Below, piece by piece: positions 21,401 through 29,577 of a stretch of DNA of 64,000 nucleotides. This DNA comes from Malania oleifera. Taxonomy: Eukaryota > Streptophyta > Magnoliopsida > Santalales > Ximeniaceae. Under the pieces are notes generated by a model. That model saw only the letters and a list, made by a program, of their open reading frames with translations. It did not search any database and was not told the DNA's origin. The position numbers were made by a program, and so were the translations under genes. The stretch spans positions 74,741,348 through 74,805,347 of the forward strand of contig NC_080427.1 in the NCBI RefSeq assembly GCF_029873635.1, read 5' to 3'. Every line of letters starts with the position of its first letter. Within the stretch, counting starts at the first letter, position 1.

Positions 21401-23479
21401 AATTCTGTTGCTTGTCCTAGATCATGTAAATAGGCTAAGGTCCCCCCCCTTTTTGGTCAGCCTTATTTCACACTTGTGTTGCATCAGCCTATATGTTCAT
21501 ATTTGTAAATAGGTTTAGAGTTCTTAATCTAGCCTAGTCTAACCAAGCCATCAAACATGGATTATATAGTTGTTTGTGTTGTGTTGTGAAATAAGCCAAG
21601 ACATCCACAAAGATCAGGATGCTTTAGACTATTCGTCCTTTAGTTCAATTTGTGCATATCAATCAAAATATTCTGTTATTGTTGGAGAATGGAGACTTAG
21701 CTGCCTTTCTGATTGTCTATTCTTACATATGTTCCATGCCCATGTCTGTTGAGTGTGTGTGTGTGGCAGTGTGCATTTGCTCGCAATTATACTTGAGTAG
21801 ACTCAAGCTTCTGCTATGTCATCCATGGCTTTGAGTAAACAACAGATCCAACATAACACATTCAAGTTCCAATACTATCTTATATTGGGGGTTGATTTTG
21901 TTAGTTACAGAAACAAATGACAGTTTGATCTGATCATATTGCATTGTTCCTTTGAGGGTTGTAGAAATTGTCCTGCTTCATATTTTGGTCATGTTATTCT
22001 GAATGCTAAAATCAGATGTAAAATTAATTGTAAAAAATTGGCACGTACCAAAGGAATAAGTTTTACCATATGCAAAAATCTATATGGTATTTGTAGTTTG
22101 GTTGTGATTCAAAAAATCATTCACACCCCATGACACTGTGACAGTTGATGCCTTGTCAATGTAAATTATGAGGTGGATGCATTTCTTAACTGGACGATCT
22201 GTGGGGAATTATCAGACCTAATATAGATTTCGGACTAGTTGGCAATTTTACACTATCCAAAGATTTATCTTAGTCTTTGAATAAAATTTATGCTTAGGGC
22301 TATGATGGCTTTGGTAAGGGTGTGTAATTTAAAAGGATGGTAGAGTTGATTCTTACCACACATCTCGGAAAAGAAAAGAAATATATTCCTTGTTTTCATG
22401 CATCTTTATTTTTTTCGGGGTTGTTTCCCCTTAAAATTTTCATATGATTAATGATATACCTTACATTTTTTGTTGGTTCATGTTCATGTTGTGAGAGTGA
22501 TGTGTCACATTGTCTTCTAACTATGATAACCTTCCCCTGGAATCTGTATAAAAAATTAAAACAATGACCATGACATGACCCTAGCAGAGTTAAATTGAGT
22601 AGCCTGTTTTGGTCATGTCTAATGTGCCAACATATAGGCGTACCAGAAATCATTCTAGCACCTGTAATGTCATTACTTGATTCAGGAAGAACTAAAATTG
22701 TGATTAGTCTTTGACAATGAGTATAATTGTTTCTCACGTGCCAACTTTGCCAGCCCAATCATTTCCTGTTTGTTGTAACACCCCCCCCCCCCAATGTTTT
22801 TTTAACCTTTTTTTCTCCTTGAATAAAATTGCAGGATATGTTCAATCTTCTTACAAATATCAATGTAACCGAGTTAATCAGAGCATTTTATGGTAAACCA
22901 GCCAGAGATGTTTATTATCCTCTGTTCCTTGTATCTTCACTGGTTCAAGTCTGTTTACAACCAGATCTTTGACCTTTGTTATCCCTTCTGTATGCAGTGA
23001 AAACAAATGATATGATGTCAGTAATATATCTTTCATCTCTCATCAGAAGTGTTATTGCACTCCACAACCTGATTAATAACAAGGTAACATGCTGCTCCTT
23101 CAAACGGTTTGTTTCATGATAAAGTACTAATAATTCATTTTGAGATCATATGAGGACAGTTGGAGAATGTTATCATAAACCAGCCTTCACATGCTGGAAT
23201 GATGATCATGATGCTGCACTTATTGTGGCAGGTTTTGTCACTGACAAACTTGCTGCTGGATCTATCCAAGCATTTACTTGATTATGATAAGAATAAAAGG
23301 AACTCATGTGCTTCATTCATCCCTTGAAATTCTGTCAAAGTTGTAACTTGTAAGTTAACCATGCTTGTATATTTAGATGATTTACATATTTGAGTATTTG
23401 ATTTCAGTCGTTAAACAAAGAGCACGAGGAAGCTGAGGATGCAAAGACAGCAACCATTCCTTCCGTTGCCAAAACCTGA
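3356..23479 (+). CDS. RPN8: 26S proteasome non-ATPase regulatory subunit 8 (RPN8/PSMD7), C-terminal half, six exons
   Basis: RPN8 is the catalytically dead MPN partner of the deubiquitinase RPN11 in the 26S proteasome lid. Coding segments are 3356-3428, 5167-5225, 5374-5496, 22835-22892, 22998-23083 and 23408-23479 (TGA). All introns are GT-AG and phase is continuous, giving 156 residues, about half of the roughly 310-residue family length. Diagnostic motifs in order are [51 protein letters not shown] with ALHNLINNK, and [10 protein letters not shown]. The part present is the linker and C-terminal helical region. The MPN domain exons must lie upstream of the window. Exons 1-3 here look more diverged than expected for RPN8 (for example [18 protein letters not shown]), so this may be a second RPN8 paralogue. 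No exon carries a stop. The third intron is 17.3 kb and full of retrotransposons, so correct splicing is inferred, not shown. Confidence 0.88.
3429..5166 (+). other. RPN8 intron (between first and second exons in window)
   Basis: This is an AT-rich intron of 1738 bp. Besides the MITE it contains a (taaa)n run near 3953-3972 and several stretches of 'ttttcca.taattacaaaa' type. No coding exon could be supported inside it. Confidence 0.7.
3888..4311. mobile_element. MITE with imperfect terminal inverted repeats
   Basis: The left end (gggcctgttgctgttgcgg, then aaaatggctttcatttt) matches the reverse complement of the right end (gggcttgtttagttgtggg, then aaacaatttggctttcattt) over about 45 bp with gaps. 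The 424 bp interior is AT-rich with no coding capacity, and partial self-complementarity continues inward. The 'gggcctgttt' style of end is common in plant hAT-like MITEs. I could not fix a target duplication. It lies in an RPN8 intron. Confidence 0.6.
5167..5225 (+). CDS. RPN8: RPN8 exon
   Basis: The acceptor is gacag|GAG and the donor is CAGAT|gtttgc. With the carried G it encodes [20 protein letters not shown], the conserved RPN8 block that follows the SEIAA motif. It ends in phase 0. Confidence 0.85.
5374..5496 (+). CDS. RPN8: RPN8 exon
   Basis: The acceptor is tacag|GTT and the donor is ATTCAG|gtacaa. It is exactly 41 codons, starting [15 protein letters not shown] and ending [11 protein letters not shown]. 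An upstream AG at 5351-5352 is the other possible acceptor, but the family alignment favours 5374. Confidence 0.86.
5708..5965 (+). repeat. Tandem duplication, about 133 bp unit
   Basis: Unit 1 starts at 5708 (gatcctggtaattggtcact) and unit 2 at 5841 (gatcatggtaattgttaact). Both continue through 'ctaatggatgatgacaaaac' and 'aattatgaatttgga'. It sits in the large RPN8 intron just left of the chromovirus. Confidence 0.85.
6080..6541 (+). repeat. 5' LTR of the chromovirus
   Basis: It starts TGACAGAGGA and ends in ...CTACATCA. It aligns with 21001-21424 over shared blocks such as 'cacacctattttaggc', 'gtgtaatttcatgttt' and the pyrimidine-rich 3' half. A CT-rich stretch (6320-6480) lies before the end. 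Confidence 0.8.
6545..6556 (+). promoter_or_regulatory. Primer binding site (initiator tRNA-Met type)
   Basis: TGGTACCAGAGG starts three bases after the 5' LTR and matches the usual plant iMet primer site TGGTATCAGAGC at 10 of 12 positions. Confidence 0.75.
7678..8013 (+). pseudogene. Chromovirus gag, N-terminal part
   Basis: A proline- and glutamine-rich segment (7678-7932) is followed, after a frame change, by [17 protein letters not shown]. This is the usual lead-in to the gag core, which resumes at 14446 after the nested element. The region 6557-7677 is 5' leader and decayed gag without a readable frame. Confidence 0.6.
8041..8054. repeat. Poly-G run in LTR
   Basis: Positions 8043-8054 are G only. 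The sister LTR has a shorter G run near 12812-12819. This suggests slippage, or an assembly-sensitive homopolymer. Confidence 0.8.
8773..8958 (-). promoter_or_regulatory. Phased palindrome array, eight sites, 21 bp period
   Basis: Copies related to TCGTCGACGA have six-base cores starting at 8773, 8794, 8815, 8836, 8886, 8907, 8928 and 8949. The spacing is exactly 21-21-21-50-21-21-21. It lies about 100 bp upstream of the LTR TATA box on minus. Confidence 0.85.
9713..9890 (-). repeat. Duplicated LTR-end/polypurine segment
   Basis: The LTR end and purine tract (caaggctaacaatctcccc, 9702-9720) recur at about 9870-9888, preceded by a diverged copy of the last ~160 bp of LTR ('gcaaagatta', 'gttatcatcaaaacat', 'catgtagccaccaaggctaa'). 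The second copy has the more canonical purine tract (aaaagggggagatt on minus). Confidence 0.7.
11047..12725 (-). pseudogene. SIRE-like copia gag polyprotein, disrupted
   Basis: On minus, ATG at 12725 begins [13 protein letters not shown] followed by [14 protein letters not shown]. The UBN2-type gag core is at 12599-12201 ([20 protein letters not shown]). A zinc knuckle [14 protein letters not shown] lies near 11850. A lysine-rich coiled-coil segment follows at 11536-11144, and a last piece ends near 11047 with [10 protein letters not shown], which normally precedes protease. Frame changes between these pieces show decay. In an intact element pol would follow, but here it is absent. The coiled-coil tail is typical of the large gag of SIRE/Maximus elements. 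Confidence 0.82.
12769..12783 (-). promoter_or_regulatory. Primer binding site of SIRE-like element
   Basis: The reverse complement reads TGGTATTAGAGCAAG, starting two bases inside the 5' LTR boundary at 12786. It matches the iMet primer site with one change. Confidence 0.85.
12786..14445 (-). repeat. 5' LTR of the SIRE-like element
   Basis: On + it starts TGTCGGCCCGAG and ends CCAAGGCTAACA; length is 1660 bp. A reverse TATA (tttata) is at 13441-13446. It is somewhat shorter than its partner, partly because of a 42 bp loss in the palindrome array. Confidence 0.88.
13556..13699 (-). promoter_or_regulatory. Phased palindrome array, six sites
   Basis: Cores begin at 13556, 13577, 13598, 13619, 13669 and 13690, spacing 21-21-21-50-21. 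Compared with the array at 8773 it lacks exactly two 21 bp units in the second group. Confidence 0.85.
17487..19838 (-). mobile_element. Solo LTR of a Tekay/Del-like gypsy element, target duplication TCCAT
   Basis: The insertion splits chromovirus integrase. TCCAT occurs at 17482-17486 and again at 19839-19843. On + it starts TGTAACGACTCG and ends GGGTCTCTACG (the terminal A is changed). It shares LTR blocks with the Tekay-like LTRs elsewhere: the 'gacagggttgtgcggccc' block near 18178, 'ctcagtaagacga' near 17889, 'cttaccctgattttggga' near 19332, and a palindrome array. No internal region remains, so it arose by LTR-LTR recombination or is a truncated copy. Confidence 0.85.
19574..19757 (-). 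promoter_or_regulatory. Palindrome array in solo LTR
   Basis: Cores start at about 19574, 19595, 19620, 19641, 19687, 19708, 19726 and 19748, spacing 21-25-21-46-21-18-22. On minus they lie just upstream of a TATA-like 'ttataa' near 19547. Confidence 0.75.
20739..21000 (+). repeat. Tandem duplication across the chromovirus 3' LTR start
   Basis: The segment 'tatttacagtgccactc...gagttcctttgaggacgagg' plus the first ~154 bases of LTR (20792-20945) is followed directly by a second copy, 'tatttgcagtcccac...gagttcctttcaggcc', and then the full 3' LTR at 21001. So the LTR start (TGACAGA) occurs twice, about 209 bp apart. Confidence 0.85.
21001..21424 (+). repeat. 3' LTR of the chromovirus
   Basis: It starts TGACAGAGGA, ends CTAGATCA and is followed by TGTAA. 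It is a homologue of 6080-6541, with visible substitutions and short indels. Confidence 0.82.
21425..22834 (+). other. Remainder of the large RPN8 intron
   Basis: No coding or TE domain was recognised in these 1.4 kb. A C homopolymer lies near 22780-22793. The segment 21871-21927 repeats two short blocks also found left of the chromovirus (6007-6054). The intron ends with a good acceptor (ttgcag, 22829-22834). Confidence 0.6.
22835..22892 (+). CDS. RPN8: RPN8 exon
   Basis: The acceptor is ttgcag|GAT and the donor is TTTATG|gtaaac. It encodes [19 protein letters not shown]. It joins in frame to the exon ending HEILYHIQ across the 17.3 kb intron. It ends in phase 1. Confidence 0.87.
22998..23083 (+). 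CDS. RPN8: RPN8 exon
   Basis: The acceptor is atgcag|TGA and the donor is AACAAG|gtaaca. It encodes [18 protein letters not shown], then [11 protein letters not shown], the most conserved C-terminal block of RPN8/PSMD7. Confidence 0.92.
23408..23479 (+). CDS. RPN8: RPN8 terminal exon
   Basis: The acceptor is tttcag|TCG. It encodes [20 protein letters not shown], then AKT and TGA at 23477-23479. This resembles the short acidic tail of plant RPN8. The 3' UTR should follow, but no canonical AATAAA is evident nearby. Confidence 0.88.
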   Translation, partial: SLNKEHEEAEDAKTATIPSVAKT

Positions 23480-24686
23480 ACATTAGTATTTTCACTGGGT
23501 TTTGGGACATCAATGTTACAGCTCCAGTTCTTGGCGAAGGGGAACTTGGTTTAATGTTACTTCAAGAGTCATCTTTCCTTCATGAGGATTTTGTCGTCTC
23601 TGCAGTGCAGTTGTGGACGTTCAGGGTCCACCCCCATTGTTTTGTTATATTGTGATGTTTGTGAAGTGCAGGTGTATGACATGTTATGGCATCTTAAGAT
23701 AGCCATGATGTCAAAATATCTTTCCTCCCCAAATTTCTATCCATTTCCAGCAATTGAGCTAGGTGTCCCTGCTGATGCATTTGTTGTTTTTGGCATTGTC
23801 ATTGAAATCCACCAGTCATTTGACCATTAAAGCTTGTACAAAATGTTCCTCAAACCTTAATTTGCCTATGTAGAAATGAATCCCCTAATGCTTGCCCTGT
23901 CTAATTTTTTCTCGTGCAGTAATGTCTTTTTTTTTCCGGGCAATGGTTACACATTTTCTCTACATTTAGCACAATGTTGTTTTTTACATGTTTGTGTTTT
24001 ATTATTTCATGTTTTGATAAACATTTGAAACTCAAATGACTCCTCTTCAAAGAAGTTTGGTTTCTTCTTAGGTTTGAAAAAGTGCGGATCTCTCCCTAAG
24101 TTTTGAAAATTTTGGGCCGCTCATAGTTTGATTAAAATTTTTAATTTTCTAACCTCAAGAAAGCTTAATATATTTTTTTAAGAAAAAGAAAATAAAAAAA
24201 AAAAATCATCAAATGAAAGTGTCATTAGATGGTGCGAAATAAAGGGATCTAAATTTGTAATGAATGTTTTGTTAAAAATATTATAGTTTATAATTTTTTA
24301 CAAACTAGCAATGACAAATTTGATCCAAAAAATAGAATCAATCGAAAATTATATATATAAGTCACTATTATTAGATTATAAATTATAAATATGATTCTTA
24401 TAAAATGTGTATGTATGAGCCTATAAATACATGGTTTTCCAAATCAAAACTCAACAAAGAATTGAAAAATCTGTTTGAGAAACTGAAAATACTCTTATAC
24501 TTCCAAAGTTCTCTTGTTCACTCATTGAAAAAATTTTTTACTGAGATATTTTGAAGTGCTAATCCTTCTTCCTTTGAATTCCTATTGCTAATCTTCCTCT
24601 AAGAAGGATATTGGTGAATTTTATACTTAAGCTTCATTCTATTTCATATGGTGCACATTGGGATATATATGGTGAGCTGGTGAATA

Positions 24687-24720
<34 letters not shown>

Positions 24721-26125
24721 ACAGTTTGTACAAAAATATATATTCAAATACCTTCATTATGTACTACTGTATAGTGTCATAGTCTTGTGTTCTAACATTT
24801 GCACATATATAAGAATAAGAAGGTCGTGGGCAGCCTTATAGGCTGCAATGAGCTTGCGTATGTGGTCTCTTGGAAGTAACTATTATGAACATGAATTCAA
24901 TTATGAAGATGTCACAAACATACCGTGGGTGTTAATAAGACCTTATGGCGTATATATTATCAATTTAAAGGTGCGTTCTTAGTCGAATAAAGTATGATTC
25001 TTTGTACTCACAAATGTTTCCTCATGTTAGTATTTAAATAATACGAATACTTTTACGAGGGGCACTAGGAAAGCATCCCTACCATTCTTGATGTCCTTTG
25101 ACTCCTTTCAATACTACATTAGCATCCTAAAAGAGTGCTTGGGATGGACTATTGTCATTCTTAAGGAATGTCTTAAGCCCCTACTTCAAATTGGGAACCC
25201 TTTGATTCCATGGCCAACTTATTCAAGAATTGCCTTGCACTTTTGATCCGGGATGGGCATTTGTGGTGATTCTAGGATTTATCCTTGGGCAATGTCATTC
25301 TATATTGATTGGACTATCTAAACATTTATATATTTCTTTGTGTAGTGTAAGTTGTTACTTCTCCAAACTTCGAAATTTGTGTGTGGTGTTAGGTATGCTT
25401 GCACCAAAATTGTGCTATTGAAATGATAATTATCTTTAATACTTCTGAGATGTGAGTGGTGATTCCTGACCTTCTCAATTAAGTCGAGGGATGCCATGTC
25501 GTGAATACTTAATATTGATAAAATCCATGAGTATATTTATATATTTGGATGAGTACGGTTGGACTCGATCGTACAACTCATGGGTGTGATTCCATCAGCA
25601 AATTAAAGGTGATTCATTTTGCCTTAGGATTTTATCATTTCATTGCACGTCACAATAATTTTTGCCATGCTTAAATATTTGTCACATAATTATAGGGTAT
25701 TCAAAATTTAAAATTTATGTTTTTATGGAAACTAATAAATTTTGCCCAAACTTTTGCTTGACCCTATACCTTTTTCCAAATGACAAAAAAGTTAAAATGA
25801 AAATTTAAAAAATTCGAAGTTAGAGGCAATTTAAATTTTCAAATTTATGTTTTAAGGAAAATAATTTTTTTAAAAAAAAAAAAAAAAATAGTGGGTACCA
25901 ACTACCATGTCGAGTCATCCTCCCAATTAGTACCATGAAAGCAATACCCAATATTTTTCAGTGTAATTAAGCGCATAAATTCTCCTGAGCCAAAACCCCT
26001 TTTGTAATTACTAATTGGCTTGAGAAAGCCAGTCAGCTATCCTTGGTCTTTGGTTCAGAGCAAGAAGATTTTGAATGTAATCAGGGATTTGAGCGTTCGA
26101 GGTCAGAAAAGGGTTTGAAGAATCA
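23480..26125. other. Intergenic region between RPN8 and RNase H2C
   Basis: This contains the presumed RPN8 3' UTR (from 23480), poly-A/T tracts, a (TA)n microsatellite at about 24695-24720, and an AT-rich stretch up to the RNase H2C start. TATA-like words occur (cctataaatac near 24421), but I cannot assign them to a gene. No open frame here resembles a known protein. Confidence 0.6.
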
Positions 26126-26303
26126 ATGGACGAAGATGGTAATGGCAGCTTGGAGATAGGAAGTAAAGGTAAAGGGAGCATCAAGTTTGGGTGCCCACAG
26201 GGCTCAGTTGTGGATCTGGACGGTCAGATCCACCAGCTTCCCTGCGGCATCAAGTACGATGGCCCTTCTTCTGTTTCTCACTACTTCAAACCCAAACACA
26301 CTG
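26126..26303 (+). CDS. RNASEH2C: RNase H2C exon 1
   Basis: It begins ATGGACGAAGATGG and has donor CACACTG|gtatcc, ending in phase 1. It carries the LPCGIKYDGPSSVSHYFKPK block. The upstream flank contains no in-frame ATG that extends the homology. Confidence 0.9.
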
Positions 26304-29300
26304 GTATCCAACTCGTTTCTCTATCTTTCTGCCTGCCTCATATGTGTATTGTATCTGTATATTGTATTATATTTATACTGTATAATGTATAATGAATAGT
26401 GGGTTTTACTTTTTTTTGTTGAATATTATTAGGGATTGAGGTTGATGGGTTAAGAGTGGAGGAAGCTCACTTCAGGGGAAGGAAGCTGCAAGGAGCGAGA
26501 GTTCCTCTTCCTGAAGGGTATTGTGGTATGGAGATTGTTCTCTTTTATTTGTTTTGATATTTTGTTTCTTGGGATGGCACAGATTTTCATCTTAATTTCT
26601 TTTTGGTTGTTGGGAAAATGTAGCGTAGGGGAGGAAATTGAAATTTTGAGATAGTGGACTTATAAAGATTTTGGATTTTTTTTTTTTTAAAAAAAAAAGG
26701 AAGAACAAGAAGACAAAAGGAGGAACTTTCATTTATCGGTGTCTAGGACAAGTATTTGGCTTATTTAATTCAGTTTTATCTAAAATATTAATTACAGATT
26801 TCCATTGCCCCTTTTTCCATCAAACAAACAGCAGGTCAATTTAGATATGGTTTCTGTGGAAAATGAAGGAAAATTGTTTTTAAAAATGGAAATTTTCTGG
26901 CTTTATCTAAGTATAGTTTTTCAAGTCTTTTATAAACCAAGAAATAAGGGCAGCACTGCAGAAAAAAAAAATCTGTTTTTGTTCTTGTTTTTTGGTTTAT
27001 AAAAGATTTGGAAAATTATATCTAGCTAAAAGCAATAGAAGTTTTACTTAGTTACTTGAGTGGTGTTTTTTTTTTTATTTTTTCGAATTGAATTCTGAAA
27101 TCATGATTTGTTTTTTCCTGCAACCAAATAGTACACTTGTCGAGAGCCCATATTTGATATTTAGTTGTTGTGGAATTGTGTGCTTTTGAATGAAGAGTAG
27201 TTTTTATTGAAGGAACTTCATTTATGTTTGTCACATGGGATTGACATACTTCATGAATTTACTTGGGAAAAAAAAAGGAAAAAAAGAAAAAAAGAAAAAA
27301 AAAAAAAAAAATGAGATACTTCATCACTTGGTTTGTTGGAGTACTCATGCATCATTATGAAGCATTTAATTTTTCAATTAGAATGTAGATGATATAAAAT
27401 ACCTACTGCCATGGTATTGTTCAACCAATGTTTACTGTGTCAAAATATTACTATACTTCTTTAAGTTACCTAGATAAGAGGGTAGGAATTGGTTGCTCAA
27501 ACCATCAAAATTATCCAAGTTAATAGTGTGGAGGTTGGGAGTATATAACAACCAATGATCTAGTAAACTTGTAATCATGTGGCTTGATTACTTATATATA
27601 ATTGTGTATATGTTTGTATGTATTTATGTATAGTTTTTTGTCTTTGTTTTGCTTCAACTTTGAAGCTATTTTTTGTTCGTGGAATGTCTATTTCTAGGAT
27701 TATACGAATGATAAATAAGAATTTGATAGCTTTCAAATGAACATGTACTCTAATCATATTATCATAAAGCAAATGACAATTCAAAAATGTTTATTAATCC
27801 AAATCATGGTATAAACAAGGAATGATTATTCTGAAGTTTTACCATGGGAATGTGTATTCATTTACTATTCCACAGATTGTATAACATAAGCTTTTGCATT
27901 AGTGATTATTTTTTTTTTAATCTATAATATTAATCCCTATACAATTTAATGACATTTTCAACTCATTCCATTTTATTCCCAAGATGAGCCATTCAATGAA
28001 CCAAATGCAACCGTAGTTTCTTTGTTGTTATTATTGCTTTGTTGTTGTAGTTGTTGTTTGTGTGTCTTTTTTTTTTTTCATAAACAAACCAGAGCATGTA
28101 AAAAAAATAGCTGATAACAATCCAAAATCCTAAAGCGTAAGCCTGTACTAAATCATGGTGGCTGTGCATACCATGTTTCTGTCAGTATGGTGGTGTTTGA
28201 TCTCGTCTCTTGTGGGGCTCTGCTTGCCTCATGTAAAATTTGAGGTTCGATGGAACTTCATTATTTGTTTTGGATGCTTATGCATGTAGGGACAATGCAA
28301 AATTCTAAATATTACCATCTTGGATGTAGATTTTTTGTTGGAAGGCCCTCAGCACTGGAGCTCTTTTGATGTGGTACGGCTTCCAAGAGGAAGAAGAGAG
28401 AGAACATAGGAGGAAGAAGAAGATAAATAGGGAAAGCGACATGGTTACTCCATTCAATTTCCAAATAATCATCCTGTTTCTACATTACAATAGCGTTCCA
28501 TGAAAAACCAAAAACAGGAAAATTACAGTTTTGAGACACATCATCCAACTCCCGCATAAACATAAGCCTGAGTGCCTAACTAATTAAATCTGTAAAGTAA
28601 GTTAACCTAACAGATTTGGGTTTAGGACCCAACAAGCTGTTGACCTCATCCTTTTGAATTGGCCTCCAAATAGGTTCAAATTGATCTATTCAATGGCCCC
28701 TTCCCTTCCTGCATCACTTTGGTTGTCCTGAAACGGATTTTTTTCCACTTTGCAGGCTTTATCTTAGGTAAGAACAGTGTCAAGAAAAGAAAATTTGAAT
28801 TGTCTGAAGAAAACTCAAACTGTTGGGAGGCGAAAGCAAAATTTCAGAGCATAACATTTTGGAATCACGAGAGTCTTCCTTCACAAGATGATGTGTGCTT
28901 GCGTTCTTTTCACTGGTTTCCAGTTGCGAATGCAGTAAGTTTCTGTTTGATAAAGTTCCAGTGACATAATTTGCTGCATTTTTATATGGCTGCCTAGCTA
29001 TCTTGGTGAACTTAAATAAACAATATCACTATTAAAACTGTGATCTTGAAACTAATTAACATACAGGGGCATATTTACTAGGGTCATTTTCCATTTGTGC
29101 ATCCGTCCCATTGACTGATAACAGCATGAGTATGGGTTGAAAACCAATTGGGATGGTTCAAAATAAGATTTGGGAAATAGTCCTGTTTAGAACCAATCAA
29201 TGTTTTAATTATTTCCATGAAGTGGTATTGTCTTGATGATAACTTGAAGCATTTCTACAATTGAAGTTTTGTTTGGATTGTTTTAATTTCTTGGTTTGCC

Positions 29301-29577
29301 CCCAAGCAACTAAAGCTTTTAAATACACGGGCAAGTATGCATAGCCATGTGCAGGAAGGAGGATTATCAATCGATATATGGATTGTGAAGTTTCTAAATC
29401 TATCGATTATGTCATTTTTTGTTTGGTCATATAGGTAGACTTCATTTTATGAGGTATGCATGGTCACATGTTCTTGCTGCTACCTTACTTCAATCCTCTT
29501 TGTGCATGCAGCTGCACAAGCCAGTGACAGCTGAGGATTTGGCTTCTGTACTTCCAATTGTTCAAGGGAAAGATTGA
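26126..29577 (+). CDS. RNASEH2C: Ribonuclease H2 subunit C, four exons, 171 aa
   Basis: RNase H2 is a nuclear heterotrimer that cleaves the RNA of RNA-DNA hybrids and excises single ribonucleotides from DNA. Subunit C is a non-catalytic scaffold that pairs with subunit B. Coding segments are 26126-26303, 26433-26525, 28756-28934 and 29512-29577 (TGA), all GT-AG, total 516 nt. Diagnostic stretches are QIHQLPCGIKYDGPSSVSHY with FKPK (residues about 36-58), then GIEVDGLRVEEAHFRGRKLQ, then PLPEGYCGF, then TFWNHESLPSQDD, then LHKPVTAEDLASVLP near the end. The human homologue has the matching LPCxVxxDGPAPV, FRGRxLxG and PPGxxGYV pattern. The first ATG fits the family start. It lies tandem to RPN8 on the same strand. 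Confidence 0.92.
26433..26525 (+). CDS. RNASEH2C: RNase H2C exon 2
   Basis: The acceptor is attag|GGATTGAGG and the donor is TATTGTG|gtatgg. It has 31 codons with phase 1 at both ends. It encodes GIEVDGLRVEEAHFRGRKLQ and PLPEGYC. Confidence 0.9.
26526..28755 (+). other. RNase H2C intron 2
   Basis: This 2.2 kb intron has several A/T homopolymers (for example 26678-26698 and 27274-27311). A purine-rich block at 28385-28440 may be a decayed insertion. No TE domain or exon was found. Confidence 0.65.
28756..28934 (+). CDS. RNASEH2C: RNase H2C exon 3
   Basis: The acceptor is ttgcag|GCTTTATC and the donor is AATGCA|gtaagt. It has 60 codons with the carried base. It encodes GFILGKN, a lysine-rich linker, and FWNHESLPSQDDVCLRSFHW. 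Confidence 0.9.
29512..29577 (+). CDS. RNASEH2C: RNase H2C exon 4
   Basis: The acceptor is atgcag|CTGCAC. It encodes LHKPVTAEDLASVLPIVQGK, then D and TGA. Confidence 0.9.
   Translation: MHKPVTAEDLASVLPIVQGKD

Larger units (their letters stand above)
6080..21424 (+). mobile_element. Ty3/gypsy chromovirus (Reina-like), carrying two nested insertions
   Basis: It is bounded by two related LTRs (6080-6541 and 21001-21424). The likely imperfect target duplication is TGTAC before (6075-6079) and TGTAA after (21425-21429). The internal part reads gag, protease, RT, RNase H, integrase, chromodomain on +. It is interrupted in gag by the SIRE-like element 8014-14445 and in integrase by the solo LTR 17487-19838. 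Stops, frameshifts and loss of the RT catalytic block make it inactive. It lies in the same orientation as RPN8, inside its third intron. Confidence 0.85.

Noticed and set aside
3356-23479. RPN8 as a processed pseudogene
   Set aside because: Introns with GT-AG borders and correct phases are present, and no exon carries a stop.
25230-25421. Short open frames between RPN8 and RNase H2C
   Set aside because: No homology recognised, no codon bias or splice context. Treated as intergenic.
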